From Poronia punctata (lineage: Eukaryota > Ascomycota > Sordariomycetes > Xylariales > Xylariaceae): a stretch of 59,834 nucleotides of DNA. The notes under the pieces were generated by a model that was not told the origin of the DNA, did not search any database, and was given only the letters and a program-made list of their open reading frames with translations. A program made the position numbers and the translations under genes. The DNA is taken from contig MU401676.1 in the NCBI GenBank assembly GCA_022579005.1, positions 1 through 59,834 of the forward strand, written 5' to 3'. The first letter of the stretch is position 1. The number at the start of each line of letters is the position of its first letter. Shown piece after piece: positions 31,797 through 42,218 of this stretch.

Positions 31797-33462
31797 ATGA
31801 TGCATTGGCCCGGGATCATCGCTTTCTCTGCCCTCGTAACAGCAGTTCCGCAGGGCTTCGGTGGCGGTGGTCTTGCGGCCTCTTCCCATGCTCCGATTTG
31901 GATGCAGTCAGTATGTGTTTCTGCGTAACTGTCTTGCTCGGGCGACCGGAGAGCGAGGAGTGTGTCCGGAACGTAAGCTTCGGATACCATAGCCTTTGCT
32001 GACAATATGCTTATTGTATAGATTGGTGATTGAACGCCTTGACCCGTACGTTGACCTAATGCGTTAACTTTCGAGGATGAACAAAACATCTTACATCTGC
32101 TAGTCTTGTCAACCCCGGTGTAAATCCGTCTCCGCATGTACACCAGGTCGTCGGTGGTGTAAGTACTCAGCGCCGGAGCCCCCTTATCCTATTACAAGCG
32201 CTAAGCGGCAATCTCACTGCACCAGAACGCATTCGGCGCGTCAATGCCGGTAGACGACGTTTCAACTCTTTCGTCATGCACTACATGCAGTTTTAACCAG
32301 GACTTCTCCAACTACTGGACAGCGAATCTGGACTTCAAGGCACGCAATGGAACCTACAAGCACGTGCCACAGATCCCAAACTAGGCTATTGGTGGGAACA
32401 AGGGCGGAGTCACGGTGTACTACACATCACCAGGTCCCAAGAAAACAACAGCTTTCAAACCGGTATGATGATTCTCTGATCAACTTTGCTCTCTAGGCTC
32501 TACATACCCTTACTGGATGGGATATGGGATGTGAGGAGGCAATGTGTCTGATCACAGACTGTACTGAATATTCTTTCTGCTAGGGGTTTCGCATGCTCAC
32601 CGATGACTCTACGAGACGTGACTCAACAGGCCTAGGGAAGAACATGCAGAGTTGCTTTAGATGCTATACTGGTCCTAACTTTGAGGGAAACGTCTATTCC
32701 CCATGCTTTGACCCCGAGCTGGACCCCGAGCACTTCCCCACCGAACCTTGTCTAGGTGGGATCAGGAGTAACATTATATTACCCCTGGAAGCCTACCTTC
32801 TCTTTTTGCGGGCCACTTATTGACTATGGGTGCAGCTGTTGGGACGGGGAGAACTTAGACAGCCCGAACCACATGGATCACATCGCTCACCCCTCGGGAG
32901 GCCCGACATCGTTCGCCGAAGTCAGCGGCACATGCCCGTCTAGTCACCCAGTGAAGGTCCCTCAGGTACATCTAGAGGCACGTGTAATCCATGAGTATCT
33001 TAGGCAGCAGATCCGTGCTTTTTCTTTTCTGACTAACAAGGCTTGTTCAGATAATGTGGGACACGACATCCTTTAATGACAAGGAGGAATGGCCAGAGGA
33101 TGGCAGCCAGCCATTCGTGCTAAGTACTGGTGACACGTAAGCGTCATGTCATGAAATGTTTGTTTTACAGCTACTCATCAGGTGCAGTACTGGATACGGA
33201 CGACATGCCGACTATGTATTCGGATGGAAGGATGATACCTTGCAGAGGGCAATGGATAACGGATGCTTTGGAGCTACGTGTGCATCTCTTGCTACAGAGA
33301 GCGACGCTGTGAGCGAAGCATGTGCGATCAAAAACACTGTAGATGAAACTACCGAAGGATGTAAGTCATATCTCGCAGGTTACATGTACACATCCATCTG
33401 GAATGGGGCTGACGCATGTGGTAGGGCTCAATGAGCTACCTGGTGGTGGCATGGGTGATTGA
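31797..33462 (+). pseudogene. Broken DUF1996 secreted-protein gene
   Basis: The family can be followed through nine exons: 31797-31924, 32022-32045, 32104-32158, 32226-32462, 32584-32786, 32836-32965, 33051-33136, 33188-33360 and 33425-33462. They show a signal peptide, LVIERLDP, NPGVNPSPHVHQVVGG, SSCTTCSFNQDFSNYWTANL, GVTVYYTSPG, GFRMLTDD, CWDGENLDSPNHMDHIAHPS, TGYGRHADYVFGWKDD and the C-terminal LNELPGGGMGD. Two defects: an in-frame TAG at 32382-32384 inside exon 4, and no GT donor after exon 5. The intron between exons 5 and 6 would begin GGAAGC where a GTAAGC-like donor is expected; branch-like TTGACTA and GCAG acceptor remain. Remaining splice sites are normal, so decay is recent. DUF1996 proteins are extracellular, often with WSC domains, and of unknown activity. 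A sequencing error at TAG remains possible. Confidence 0.8.
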
Positions 33463-33914
33463 GGGTGATTTCCGAGGGTGTCAACCTAGGGTACCGGGGG
33501 GAGAGGAGGGTGTGATACTGGAGACGGCAAGGCACCCACTATGATGGGACTACCTGAGTTGCTCGAGGTGTAACATGTTTTTATTTGAGTTTGTCATCCC
33601 ACCTTGTGAATGTCCACCACCATGTAGGTATCACCAAGCACCTCCGCGTGGCCTCAGTCGTTCTATGAGTCTATGACACACATGGTGCCTATCGCACAAC
33701 CTACTAATCACGGAAGGGAATCATCAAATATTCCATTTTGTTGCATTCTCATCATCACCATGGTATTTGCTCAGATATCTTATGTGCCTACTAGTAAATC
33801 TACACCACCAACCTTCTAGTCAAGATAATTTTCAAATGATCTGAATCTCTGCTTCACCGCGGCCATCACGTCACTACAACCACTCACAACCCTGAAGTGA
33901 AAGTAGGAACGAAT
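33463..33914. other. Intergenic, no supported gene
   Basis: Spacer between the DUF1996 relic and the next gene; no frame or structured motif that I can support. Confidence 0.35.
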
Positions 33915-34676
33915 ATGTCGACGCCGGCTGTACAGGAGGTAACCTGGGCCGAGTTCCTAGATGTTAGCCTCGATTTTCTCTGTAGTCGCCTCGAACGAGC
34001 AAAAGAAGAGTTAGAGCGCGAGGAGAGAGAAGCTACACCACCACCCAATCCTTGGCTCGCCAATCTACTAGCAATGCCAAACTCTCCGAAGTTTGAGTAC
34101 CAGCAGCTCGCTAGACACCACACGACCGATGATATTGAAATTGCCTATAACACCATAGAAAACCCCAACTTCTTCTACAGACTACTCATCCATCAGCTCT
34201 CGGCTCTCGCAGAAATAGATCCGGCCGGGAGAAAGAAGGGTGATATACATAAGTTAAGAGAAGCTACTGAATGCCTTTGGGCTTACCTGCAGTCCGTGGG
34301 CTTCAACCGCGAGAAAGTGGAAAAGGAAATCAACGATGAGAAATACTGGAAACCACAGCTCCTGGCGTTGGAAGCTTTCCAATGGCGAAAGGCTTACGAC
34401 GAGTATTTCGGAACCGGCCAGGAACCCACGACGCAACACCCGGGGCAGACTCACGCTCATAACGCTGTTAGTACTACATGTCGTCGCAAGACTCGACCGA
34501 CCGCTGGGGACGGGGCCCTGATCAAGCCTCGCCGGTCAGCTCGCATCGCCAAGAGGCAACATGGTGGTGTGACAGGGCAGGTGGGAAAACTGGCCACGAA
34601 GCCCAAGCCACGGAATCACCGCTACTTTCTTCGCAAATATAGTCATGACACTGCTAAAAAACGCGACCAATGCTGA
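33915..34676 (+). CDS. Hypothetical protein with basic, NLS-like tail
   Basis: 253 residues from the ATG at 33915; the frame extends upstream only to a GTG. Residues 10-45 form a charged helix (LCSRLERAKEELEREERE), possibly a short coiled coil. The middle part is helical with several Trp residues (ECLWAYLQSVGFNREK and KYWKPQLLALEAFQWRK). The last ~70 residues are strongly basic, with KPRRSARIAKRQHGG and KPKPRNHRYFLRKYS, which look like nuclear-localisation or nucleic-acid-binding sequence. I recognise no domain. The FHA-kinase gene begins 246 bases downstream on the same strand, so a functional link is conceivable but unproven. Confidence 0.65.
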   Translation: MSTPAVQEVTWAEFLDVSLDFLCSRLERAKEELEREEREATPPPNPWLANLLAMPNSPKFEYQQLARHHTTDDIEIAYNTIENPNFFYRLLIHQLSALAEIDPAGRKKGDIHKLREATECLWAYLQSVGFNREKVEKEINDEKYWKPQLLALEAFQWRKAYDEYFGTGQEPTTQHPGQTHAHNAVSTTCRRKTRPTAGDGALIKPRRSARIAKRQHGGVTGQVGKLATKPKPRNHRYFLRKYSHDTAKKRDQC

Positions 34677-34922
34677 AGCGCCCTAAATTAAACGTGGATC
34701 ACTTATTTTGCCCTTCTCCAAAACCCGACTCACCCACTTCTGCGCTTCGTCCTGACCTTGAACAACACCGAGTTCTTACTAACAGGGAATTAATGGCAAG
34801 TTTCATTAAAGATATGTCTCCCATAGGAAAGTCTCGGCTCTCCACTGGCCAGCTTAATCTCCCCTTTCAGTTCCTCATTGCATACCGCCATTCCTCTTTC
34901 GTGTTCAGGCAAGTTTGCAAGC

Positions 34923-37202
34923 ATGGCGAGATCCTCGAACGCTGGTCGTACCCCTAAACTTGAAGAAATTGTCGTGCTATTTGGGGGCTTTTGCGATACA
35001 AGAATCAACATTGATAATCTAAGAACAAACAGTTCTTACATCTACAAGCCGGCGCGTAATAGCCCAAAATGGAAAGTCGCTCTGGCTAACATGGGCATTC
35101 GCGCCACATCAACCATCTTCTGTCTAACTTGTACCCAGCCACCGAAAGATCGGCGTGCTTGGGTCTTTGGTTCGGCGAGCGACGAGGGCGCCACAGATTT
35201 CTGGCTTCATGTAGACAATAGCACAGGGATGAGTAGGCGCCACTTCAGCATTGGCTTTGGCAAAAATAACATATCACTGGTACCCGAAATCCAATGCCTA
35301 TCGAAGTCGGGTCTCATCATCGAGATGGATGAGAAGCAAAAGAAGCTTTCCCCGGAAGAATCTTGCACTATTTCAACCCCTGTTCGAGTCTTCCTTGACG
35401 AGGTCCAAACATTTTGGCTGTGGTGTCCCGACCGGACTCCCAGACAAGAACGCATCTTCCGAATTAATGTCGATGCGTTTGCGAGAGTTCTCAACACGGA
35501 ACCTCCTCTTTATATCCCCTCAATCAAGAGCGGGATCAGTACCCTTGTCGGGCCTTTGAACTCGAACTCTCGTCGCGGTCGGGAAGGAGCAGTCTATAGA
35601 CGGGAACCTGGGTATACATACTCCTCAGGGGGGACCGCCTCGACGTTCAGAGTCCAAAAGGAGGGCATGCAAGCGCTAGACCTGATTGCAAAGGAGCCCC
35701 ATTATAAGAATCAACACGAGATAGCTGCATTCGCCACCGCGGAGGCGCTAGAGAATGAGTTCAAAGCCCTCACGAGGTTCCAGCATGTGAGTTACTAGTT
35801 CTCGCCCACATTGTGGCATATGTCGGGCCTTCTTGATCCGGCCAGAGTGACCAATGACTTACGGTATGCGACTTCTTAGCCCCACGTCATGATAGCGTAC
35901 GATATTGCCAGACCTCTATTCGGCGTCAGTGCTGTGCGACCTCCCTGGCTCATCCTGGAGAACCTCCCGTACGAGCTGTTCGATGTACCACAAAACGACC
36001 CAGTCGGTCTTACCGTCGATATCCTCAGCGGAGTGCAGGCTATCCATTTGGCGGGGTACATCCATAGGGACGTGAAACCCGATAACATTCGGGCATACAG
36101 GCAAAGGCTAAGCAACGGGAGCAACAGATGGGTCCTTAAAATCTGTGATGCTGGCAGTGCGACGCTGCAAACCACCGCCGATAAGGGATTCGCTGGCACG
36201 CTCAACTACATCGCGCCCGAGATATGGCAGGATAGTCATAGGTATGACGAGTCAGTCGACGTGTTCAGCCTCGCTATCATCGTCCTGATGTTTTTCACAT
36301 CTTACACGCAATGGCAGCATGCAACAAAGAGGCTCGTTAGCTATGACGATGTTGTTCTGTGGATTGTGGACGAGGCCATGTTCCTCGTGGAAGAAGCCCC
36401 CGAATCGTATCGGCCACTTCTATACGGGATGCTTGCGCTGGAGCCTCAGGATAGGTGGGATACGCAAAGATGCATGAACTACCTCTCGTGTCTCTCCGCT
36501 GTTTCATGCCTTGTTTGTGGTGGTGACAAAGAGCAAGATGTGAACAAGGCCAAGCGCAAGAGAACCAAAGGTTCGCTGTTGGAAGATGATACCAATAACA
36601 GCGAGTCTGACGATGCTCGGACGGTACGCCCTAGGCTTTCTCCCATCATAGAGGTGAACACCCCAGCAGCATCCACCTTGTCATATGACGGAACTTTCTA
36701 TACAGCACCTGTAATCCAGAGCGGCGGGGCAGCAGGCGGTACCCGGAGCAGCATTTCAGAAGATGCGATAAAAGGAGACTCACTATGCGACACTGCCTCA
36801 TGGGGAACTGTCGGGGCCTGCTCTAGACGACCCCCCTCTATGTCGGTGCCGGATCATTCCTGCTCATTACCTCATGCTTGCGAAGAAGGGAGGCCGGCCT
36901 GGGTAGATAACCCACCACGTGCAGACTGGGAAAGGAGGCTAGAAGAGGGCAGTCTCAAGCTTCCTACCGGCTATAGCACAAGGTTAGTGTGCGACGATGA
37001 CGAGTATCCACAGTCGGTGCCTGTCACCCCTCGTCTTGACGATGAAGAAGTGATGGGGGGCGCCCGGACCCCTATGCCTGAAGATCAAGCCTATAAGGCT
37101 GGGGTCTACGATGATGAGAATCGTGGCCTTTACGTAGAATTGCACAAGAGAATAGTTGGCGGAAGAGTTTTTGAGTACAAGGCGCCTAGGCGATGCAGGT
37201 AG
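34923..37202 (+). CDS. FHA-domain serine/threonine protein kinase
   Basis: Two exons (34923-35786 and 35880-37202) encode 728 residues. The 93-base intron (GTGAGT donor, TAG acceptor) restores TRFQHPHVMIAYDI, a normal kinase N-lobe segment. Residues ~75-190 resemble an FHA phosphothreonine-binding domain with the SRRH signature (S-x-x-H) followed by a hydrophobic strand. The kinase domain starts near residue 230. It has a Gly-containing loop in SSGGTASTFRV, Lys257 in LIAKE, a Glu in ALENEF, HRDVKPDN at 350-357, DAG (378-380) instead of DFG, and an APE equivalent APEIW. All catalytic residues are present. The 220-residue tail is acidic and Ser/Pro-rich. FHA plus kinase recalls Rad53/Chk2, but divergence and DAG argue against direct orthology. 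Confidence 0.85.
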
Positions 37203-37522
37203 GTACCTAGTATAAGGTACCGGTAGCTATTTCGGATATAGCGAACAAAACAGGCACGCTTTGGCCTTGAGCAGCAGCCCGTCACAGAACTTGGGCTGTG
37301 CTGAATTCCCACTTAGGTTAGATGTAGTTAGGCTGGTTTCTACCCCACATACCTAAGCACCGTGCTAAGCTGACATGCTTGGCACACGAAGTAGGACTTG
37401 GCGCTTGGTTTAACAGGATATTCCTTGATGCAAACTCGAATCTCCTGCCTGCCTCACCCTGTGTGCCTGTTTCTAAAGCGCAAAAAGTTCTTTGAGTGTC
37501 TTTTTAGCAAGCGTTCCTTGAT
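37203..37522. other. Intergenic spacer
   Basis: GGTACCTAGTATAAGGTACC-type palindromic words near 37200-37225; otherwise nothing recognised. Confidence 0.35.
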
Positions 37523-39553
37523 ATGCCGACTGAAAAAAAGATTGAGAAGACATCACCGTGTCAGGTAAATAGTTCACAGTCTCAGGCAAAAACACACAAA
37601 TGGGCCTTACCCCTCAAGGTAGCATGTATCGCCTTGGCGTCTGTTGTCATCACCCTCTCCACGTACGGCGACTTATCGAATCTATCATATGAGCGTTTGC
37701 GCTCGCAGTATTACGAACATCTGACTGCTCTCGGCTGGGCAAGGACATTGCCTTACGGCCGATTCCCTGGTCCGGGTGATCCTTTCCATTTTCTCCCATG
37801 CACCAACGCGACGCTGCCCCCTCCGATTGATGATCCGGACCCGGAGCGGACATGGGCGCGCCTGTTTGATCCAGACCCTGATCACTGGAGCTGGGGTGGA
37901 AGGACGGATAAGCAAGATACGGGAAGTGGTGGGAAGTATGATGGGAGGAGTATTTACTTGTGCGGCTATCTAGACGTACCCCTCGATTATACAAACCAGT
38001 CGGATAGTCGTATTGCACGACTTGCTGTTACCAAACTCCAGGTGACAGGTTTGTCGCAAACAGTGACGGCTCTCGAAGGGACAAGCGAACGGACGATTGT
38101 CATTGAGCCAGGTGGTCCTGGTGGAAGCGGCACCTCGTATGTATGGCGGGCTGCCGAGGAGATCACTAACCGTCTCAGCGATGGGAAGTATGATGTTCTG
38201 GGCTGGGATCCTCGAGGTGTCAACGCGTCACTGCCGGCCGTCGCTTGCTACCCCTATAATGCCGATCGTGACCGATGGTCCCTGCTTACCGGGCAGTACT
38301 ACGAAGTCTCTGGATCGCCTGCTATGCAGCTTGAGGTTGCAGACGCCATGGCCGACGCAGTGTTCCGGGCGTGCTGGGAGAAGTATGGTGATCTCGGGCG
38401 ATTTGTAACAACGGCATTTGTCGCGAGGGACTTGGAAGAAATTCGCAAGGCTATTGGCGAGGATGAACTGACGGCGTACCTGGTTAGCTACGGGACTGGT
38501 ATTGGGCAGACATATGCTAATATGTTCCCGCATAGCATTGGTCGTGTTATTCTTGATGGGACTGAGTACGTCCGGGATCACCGGCTCCTCGCTGGCTTCG
38601 GCTGGACAGCGTTAGATAACGTGACAGATGCGTGGCATGACGGGTTTCTTGGAGAGTGCGTCAATGCTGGGTCCAAACATTGCTCACTAGCCCGGTCGAT
38701 AGACGGTAGTGGTGGAGAAGGACATGCAACTGTTCAAGAGCTGGAGGATCGCATGGGCGGATTGATGAAGTCTCTTATACAGAGACCTGTGCCAGGATAC
38801 TCGGAAAAGAGCGGACCTTCGCTGGTAACTTATTCATCGTTGGTCAACGCCATCTACAGCGCCCTATACACCCCCTCGACATGGCCAGCTCTAGCCCAGA
38901 TGTTGTCCGAGCTAGAAGATGGCAACTCGACACTGGCTACAATCATGCTCGAGAAGGCAGAGTGGGAATATGACCCGACCCTGCCATCACCGCCTTCGCC
39001 TAAGCCGTCATCAGACGAGCTCGGCACTCTCGTTATTTGCTCCGACGCATATGATGCGGCGGAGCCTCCAGAGGGACTCGCATGGTGGGGTTCTCTGTGG
39101 GCTAACATGACGTCTCAGTCGTGGATCGCGGGTAACTCGCGCTTTTTTAATGTGTTTCCTTGCCGACACTTTACAGACTACTGGCCGGAGCCGGCCGAAG
39201 TATACCGGCACGATCTGAACCATACCCTCAAAAACCCTATCTTACTCATCGCGGAGACTTACGATCCAGCTACGCCGTTGCGCAATGGGAGGAGATTATT
39301 GAAAGAAATGGGTTCAAATGCGAGGCTGATTGCCCATCATGGATATGGCCATTCTTCGGGCAGGGATAGGTCGAATTGCACAGATGCAATCGCAAGGAGA
39401 TTTATCCTTACAGGAAAGCTCCCCGAGGAGCCAGAGGTTGCTTGCCATGCTGATAAAAAGCCTTATCTTTATGGCGTCGAGAGCTCGGACTCGGAGCCTG
39501 TTGGGTTTGATCCCGTGGCAGTGTGGGAGGAACACCTTTGGCAACTTGCTTGA
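37523..39553 (+). CDS. Membrane-anchored alpha/beta-hydrolase, S33/TAP-type peptidase
   Basis: Intronless, 676 residues. A short cytosolic N-terminus is followed by one hydrophobic segment (about residues 28-46, PLKVACIALASVVITLS), so it is probably a type II membrane protein with its catalytic part outside or in the lumen. The hydrolase shows the oxyanion-type EPGGPGGSG, YDVLGWDPRGV, and the nucleophile region LVSYGTGIGQTYANMFP with Ser322. The TAP-like C-terminal domain has the acid in ETYDPATPLRNG and the His in GYGHSSGRDRSNC. Family members are tripeptidyl- or prolyl-type aminopeptidases. The residue two before Ser322 is Leu instead of the usual Gly, but Ser, Asp and His are kept, so activity is likely. 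Several N-glycosylation sequons (NAT, NQS, NAS, NVT) fit a secretory location. Confidence 0.88.
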   Translation: MPTEKKIEKTSPCQVNSSQSQAKTHKWALPLKVACIALASVVITLSTYGDLSNLSYERLRSQYYEHLTALGWARTLPYGRFPGPGDPFHFLPCTNATLPPPIDDPDPERTWARLFDPDPDHWSWGGRTDKQDTGSGGKYDGRSIYLCGYLDVPLDYTNQSDSRIARLAVTKLQVTGLSQTVTALEGTSERTIVIEPGGPGGSGTSYVWRAAEEITNRLSDGKYDVLGWDPRGVNASLPAVACYPYNADRDRWSLLTGQYYEVSGSPAMQLEVADAMADAVFRACWEKYGDLGRFVTTAFVARDLEEIRKAIGEDELTAYLVSYGTGIGQTYANMFPHSIGRVILDGTEYVRDHRLLAGFGWTALDNVTDAWHDGFLGECVNAGSKHCSLARSIDGSGGEGHATVQELEDRMGGLMKSLIQRPVPGYSEKSGPSLVTYSSLVNAIYSALYTPSTWPALAQMLSELEDGNSTLATIMLEKAEWEYDPTLPSPPSPKPSSDELGTLVICSDAYDAAEPPEGLAWWGSLWANMTSQSWIAGNSRFFNVFPCRHFTDYWPEPAEVYRHDLNHTLKNPILLIAETYDPATPLRNGRRLLKEMGSNARLIAHHGYGHSSGRDRSNCTDAIARRFILTGKLPEEPEVACHADKKPYLYGVESSDSEPVGFDPVAVWEEHLWQLA

Positions 39554-41426
39554 CTGACTTGTGTTTCGTACCTAGATAATAGCCTAACCCTAACAATTAC
39601 CCATAATTCAGTGGCATCGGAACGGTCTTTGCCTACACGTAGTCATACTTGCATATATATTCAACAGAAAGACGGGGACGGAATTTGCCATCTAGTAGTT
39701 CTCCAGTACAACTCCAGCAATCCCCGGACGTGGATGGGTCTCTGTATTGGGGAGGTAAACCCGCACCTGCATCGTCATTGTGGCGACGAGCAGACAGAAA
39801 CCGGCAAGTACTAATGCGAGGCGAATTGCCCATAGGAATGTTTGTACCAAAATACGATGGTCATCAGTTCACCCCATAGACACCAGGTTGTTAGGTGTAT
39901 AACAGTTATTACGTTCAGATCAAATGTCCTCCGGGACAAACCAAGTCAATCAAACCACTTGGCACAAGGTACATACCTATATAGCCTACACCTACTTATT
40001 TATTTCCTTGTAAACATCGTACCTTGTTTTTTGTTTCCTAACAAATGCCCATAGTTGTGTTAGGTCTTAGGTTAAGAGTTTCCTATCATCTTGAAGTGTG
40101 GCCGGTGGGTAGTCACTAGTCAGGCAACTACGCTCCACATTGGCAGGTGGCAGGTGTGCGTTTTCTCTCTCTGCCTCTTTTACCTCCTCCCTTGTGTTTA
40201 TCAACATTTGTGTTCCGCTTTCGCTTTTTGCGACGGAAATGCTGCATGACATTTTTAGACTACCTAGGAACATAGCCGGATGGATAGACCATACACGTTA
40301 GTTTAACCTACCTAGCTGATTGAGGAGAATCTTGGCGTACCACTAGGCCGGCGCCTGAACCTGTCACTGCCGGGTGGATTGATCGACGCTACTTACAGGC
40401 CCCTAACCTAATAAGCCGCCAGGACGTTGACATCTCATACAACTGCCATCTACACGTATTTACAGGTCCAATTATACAAGTGTACAGGGGTTTTTAGCTA
40501 ATGACAATTCTTACATGTGGATGTTGGCTTGCATTGTAGGCCTAGGACTTGTAGAATGGTAGAATTGGATGTGTAGTAGTAGTAGTAGAATTTTAACGTC
40601 TATCTTAGGTGGGTCCGGGCTAACTATAATGGCGCGACTGTGGCTGCAAGTGCCTTGGCAGCCAGCCGCCCCTTACCACCCCACGTGAATTGGATGTGTA
40701 CGTAGTTCAAGCATCATGCCACTTCCGCCACAGGGCGTATAGCGCCTTTTTGAAGGGTGGTTACGTGTCATAATGGTGCTTCATTTCTCCCTCCTGCCAG
40801 TGGCAAATGCTGTCAGTAAGTAGTATAGAATTGCTTACTAGATGTTATCTATAATTATTATATGGTCTTTGGGGCAAATCATGACAAGGGTGTAGGAGGG
40901 AGATGTGGAATTCCGAATGGGGCAAATAGAACAAGGGTCTTGACTGGGGAATACTGTGACTGTCATGTAACCATTACTTCTACGCATCTAATTACCTACG
41001 TATTGACGTAACACGGTGTGTTAAAAAAGCATGTTAAACATTGACTGCATATCACCAGATACTTCTCTTTAAGCAATAACATCTTAAATCCCTAACAAAC
41101 TTTTGCCATTTGCCAAGGGTTCTATACTAGCCTACTTCATCTCCTGAGTAGGTAAGGTAGGTAGTTTATGCGGTGTATTACTCGTTTACACGTACACGTA
41201 TTGTGAGAGGGAAGTTAGGTACTGACTAAGTTAAGTAGGTAGGCTATATTAGAAAAATCTCTGCATACCCGGATATTGCAGAGCTTCTTCCTCCCTTCCG
41301 CAACAGCCCCAGGTCACAGTAGTCTACCTATCTAGTCTACCTGGCCATACTCAATACCGGCCTGGCTTTCGACTGTACCACGAAAAGCGCATAGCTTGCT
41401 TGTAGTTCTTTCTTCGAAGAACAAAA
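39554..41426. other. Long intergenic region without a supported gene
   Basis: 1.9 kb before the RNase H gene. It holds a short TAG/GTA trinucleotide run near 40573-40588, a near-duplicate pair of GGGGCAAAT...ACAAGGGT segments at about 40871 and 40919, and GGTAGGTA words near 41155-41240. Short frames (for example 39611-39879 and 40067-40273) lack motifs. Confidence 0.45.
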
Positions 41427-42218
41427 ATGCCTACTCCATCTTCAAAACGACGCCCATTCTCGCCATCCCAAAGCGCCCAAGGTGCCAAGGCAACAAATGC
41501 CGGCGAGCTCCAGCATTCCCACCACCCTGGCGGTAGCACTGGAAGTACATGTGGCCGGTTTCCCGACGAACTATACCTGTTAGACCAAGGCGGCTTTTGT
41601 GGTCTCGACTACCGGTACCTCGAAATTGAAGGCAATGAGGGCTTCAGACACATTCGCTGTCCCAGGGCCTCCCCAAAGCCTTGTCCATGTGGTCGCCATA
41701 GCCTACACACCGACTCTCTCGTCGTTGCCGTAGACGGCGCCTGTCCCGGGAATGGGTCATGTCTTGCTGTCAAATCCGCATACGGTGTATTCTTTGGTTA
41801 CGGTAAGGATAACCTGGCCATTCGGATCCCTGACGGGCATTACCCCCACACGAGCCAGCGGGCGGAACTCGAGGCAGCGATCGCCGGCATAGATGCGAGC
41901 ATACCATTCATCTACGAGGGCGGCCAGTGGTTTTGTGAGAACTGTGACACGCCTTGCCCGGTCGAACATCTGGTCATCAAGTCGGACTCTGCATATGTAG
42001 TCAGTGGCATGGTAACACATAGCAAGAAGTGGAAGAAGAACGGATGGCGCACTGTGCAGAACACGGAGGTAAAGAACCTAGACCTGTGGAAACAATTAGT
42101 TGGTCTTGTCGATGGTCTTTACGATGGGTGTGGAGTATCAGTGGACTTTTGGCTTGTGCCGCGGAACCAAAACCAGGAGGCAGACAAGTTGGCAAATATA
42201 GGGTTGCAAATGTACTAA
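41427..42218 (+). CDS. RNase H-fold protein (type 1 RNase H-like)
   Basis: Intronless, 263 residues, ATG in the context ACAAAAATGCC. Residues 98-263 form an RNase H domain with all four metal-binding acids: D103 in AVDGACPGNG, E147 in QRAELEA, D187 in IKSDSAYVV and D253 in NQEADKLA. It should therefore be able to cut the RNA strand of RNA/DNA hybrids. The first ~95 residues are variable, with a Cys/His-rich stretch (CPRASPKPCPCGRH) and a second Cys group at WFCENCDTPCP inside the domain; metal binding there is a guess. There is no hybrid-binding domain of the Rnh1 type. The gene is the last before the AT-rich repeat block. It may be cellular or a domesticated retroelement domain. Confidence 0.88.
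   Translation: MPTPSSKRRPFSPSQSAQGAKATNAGELQHSHHPGGSTGSTCGRFPDELYLLDQGGFCGLDYRYLEIEGNEGFRHIRCPRASPKPCPCGRHSLHTDSLVVAVDGACPGNGSCLAVKSAYGVFFGYGKDNLAIRIPDGHYPHTSQRAELEAAIAGIDASIPFIYEGGQWFCENCDTPCPVEHLVIKSDSAYVVSGMVTHSKKWKKNGWRTVQNTEVKNLDLWKQLVGLVDGLYDGCGVSVDFWLVPRNQNQEADKLANIGLQMY

Noticed and set aside
32360..32384. A 24-base intron that would remove the in-frame TAG in the DUF1996 gene
   Set aside because: Far too short for a fungal spliceosomal intron, so the TAG is treated as a nonsense mutation.
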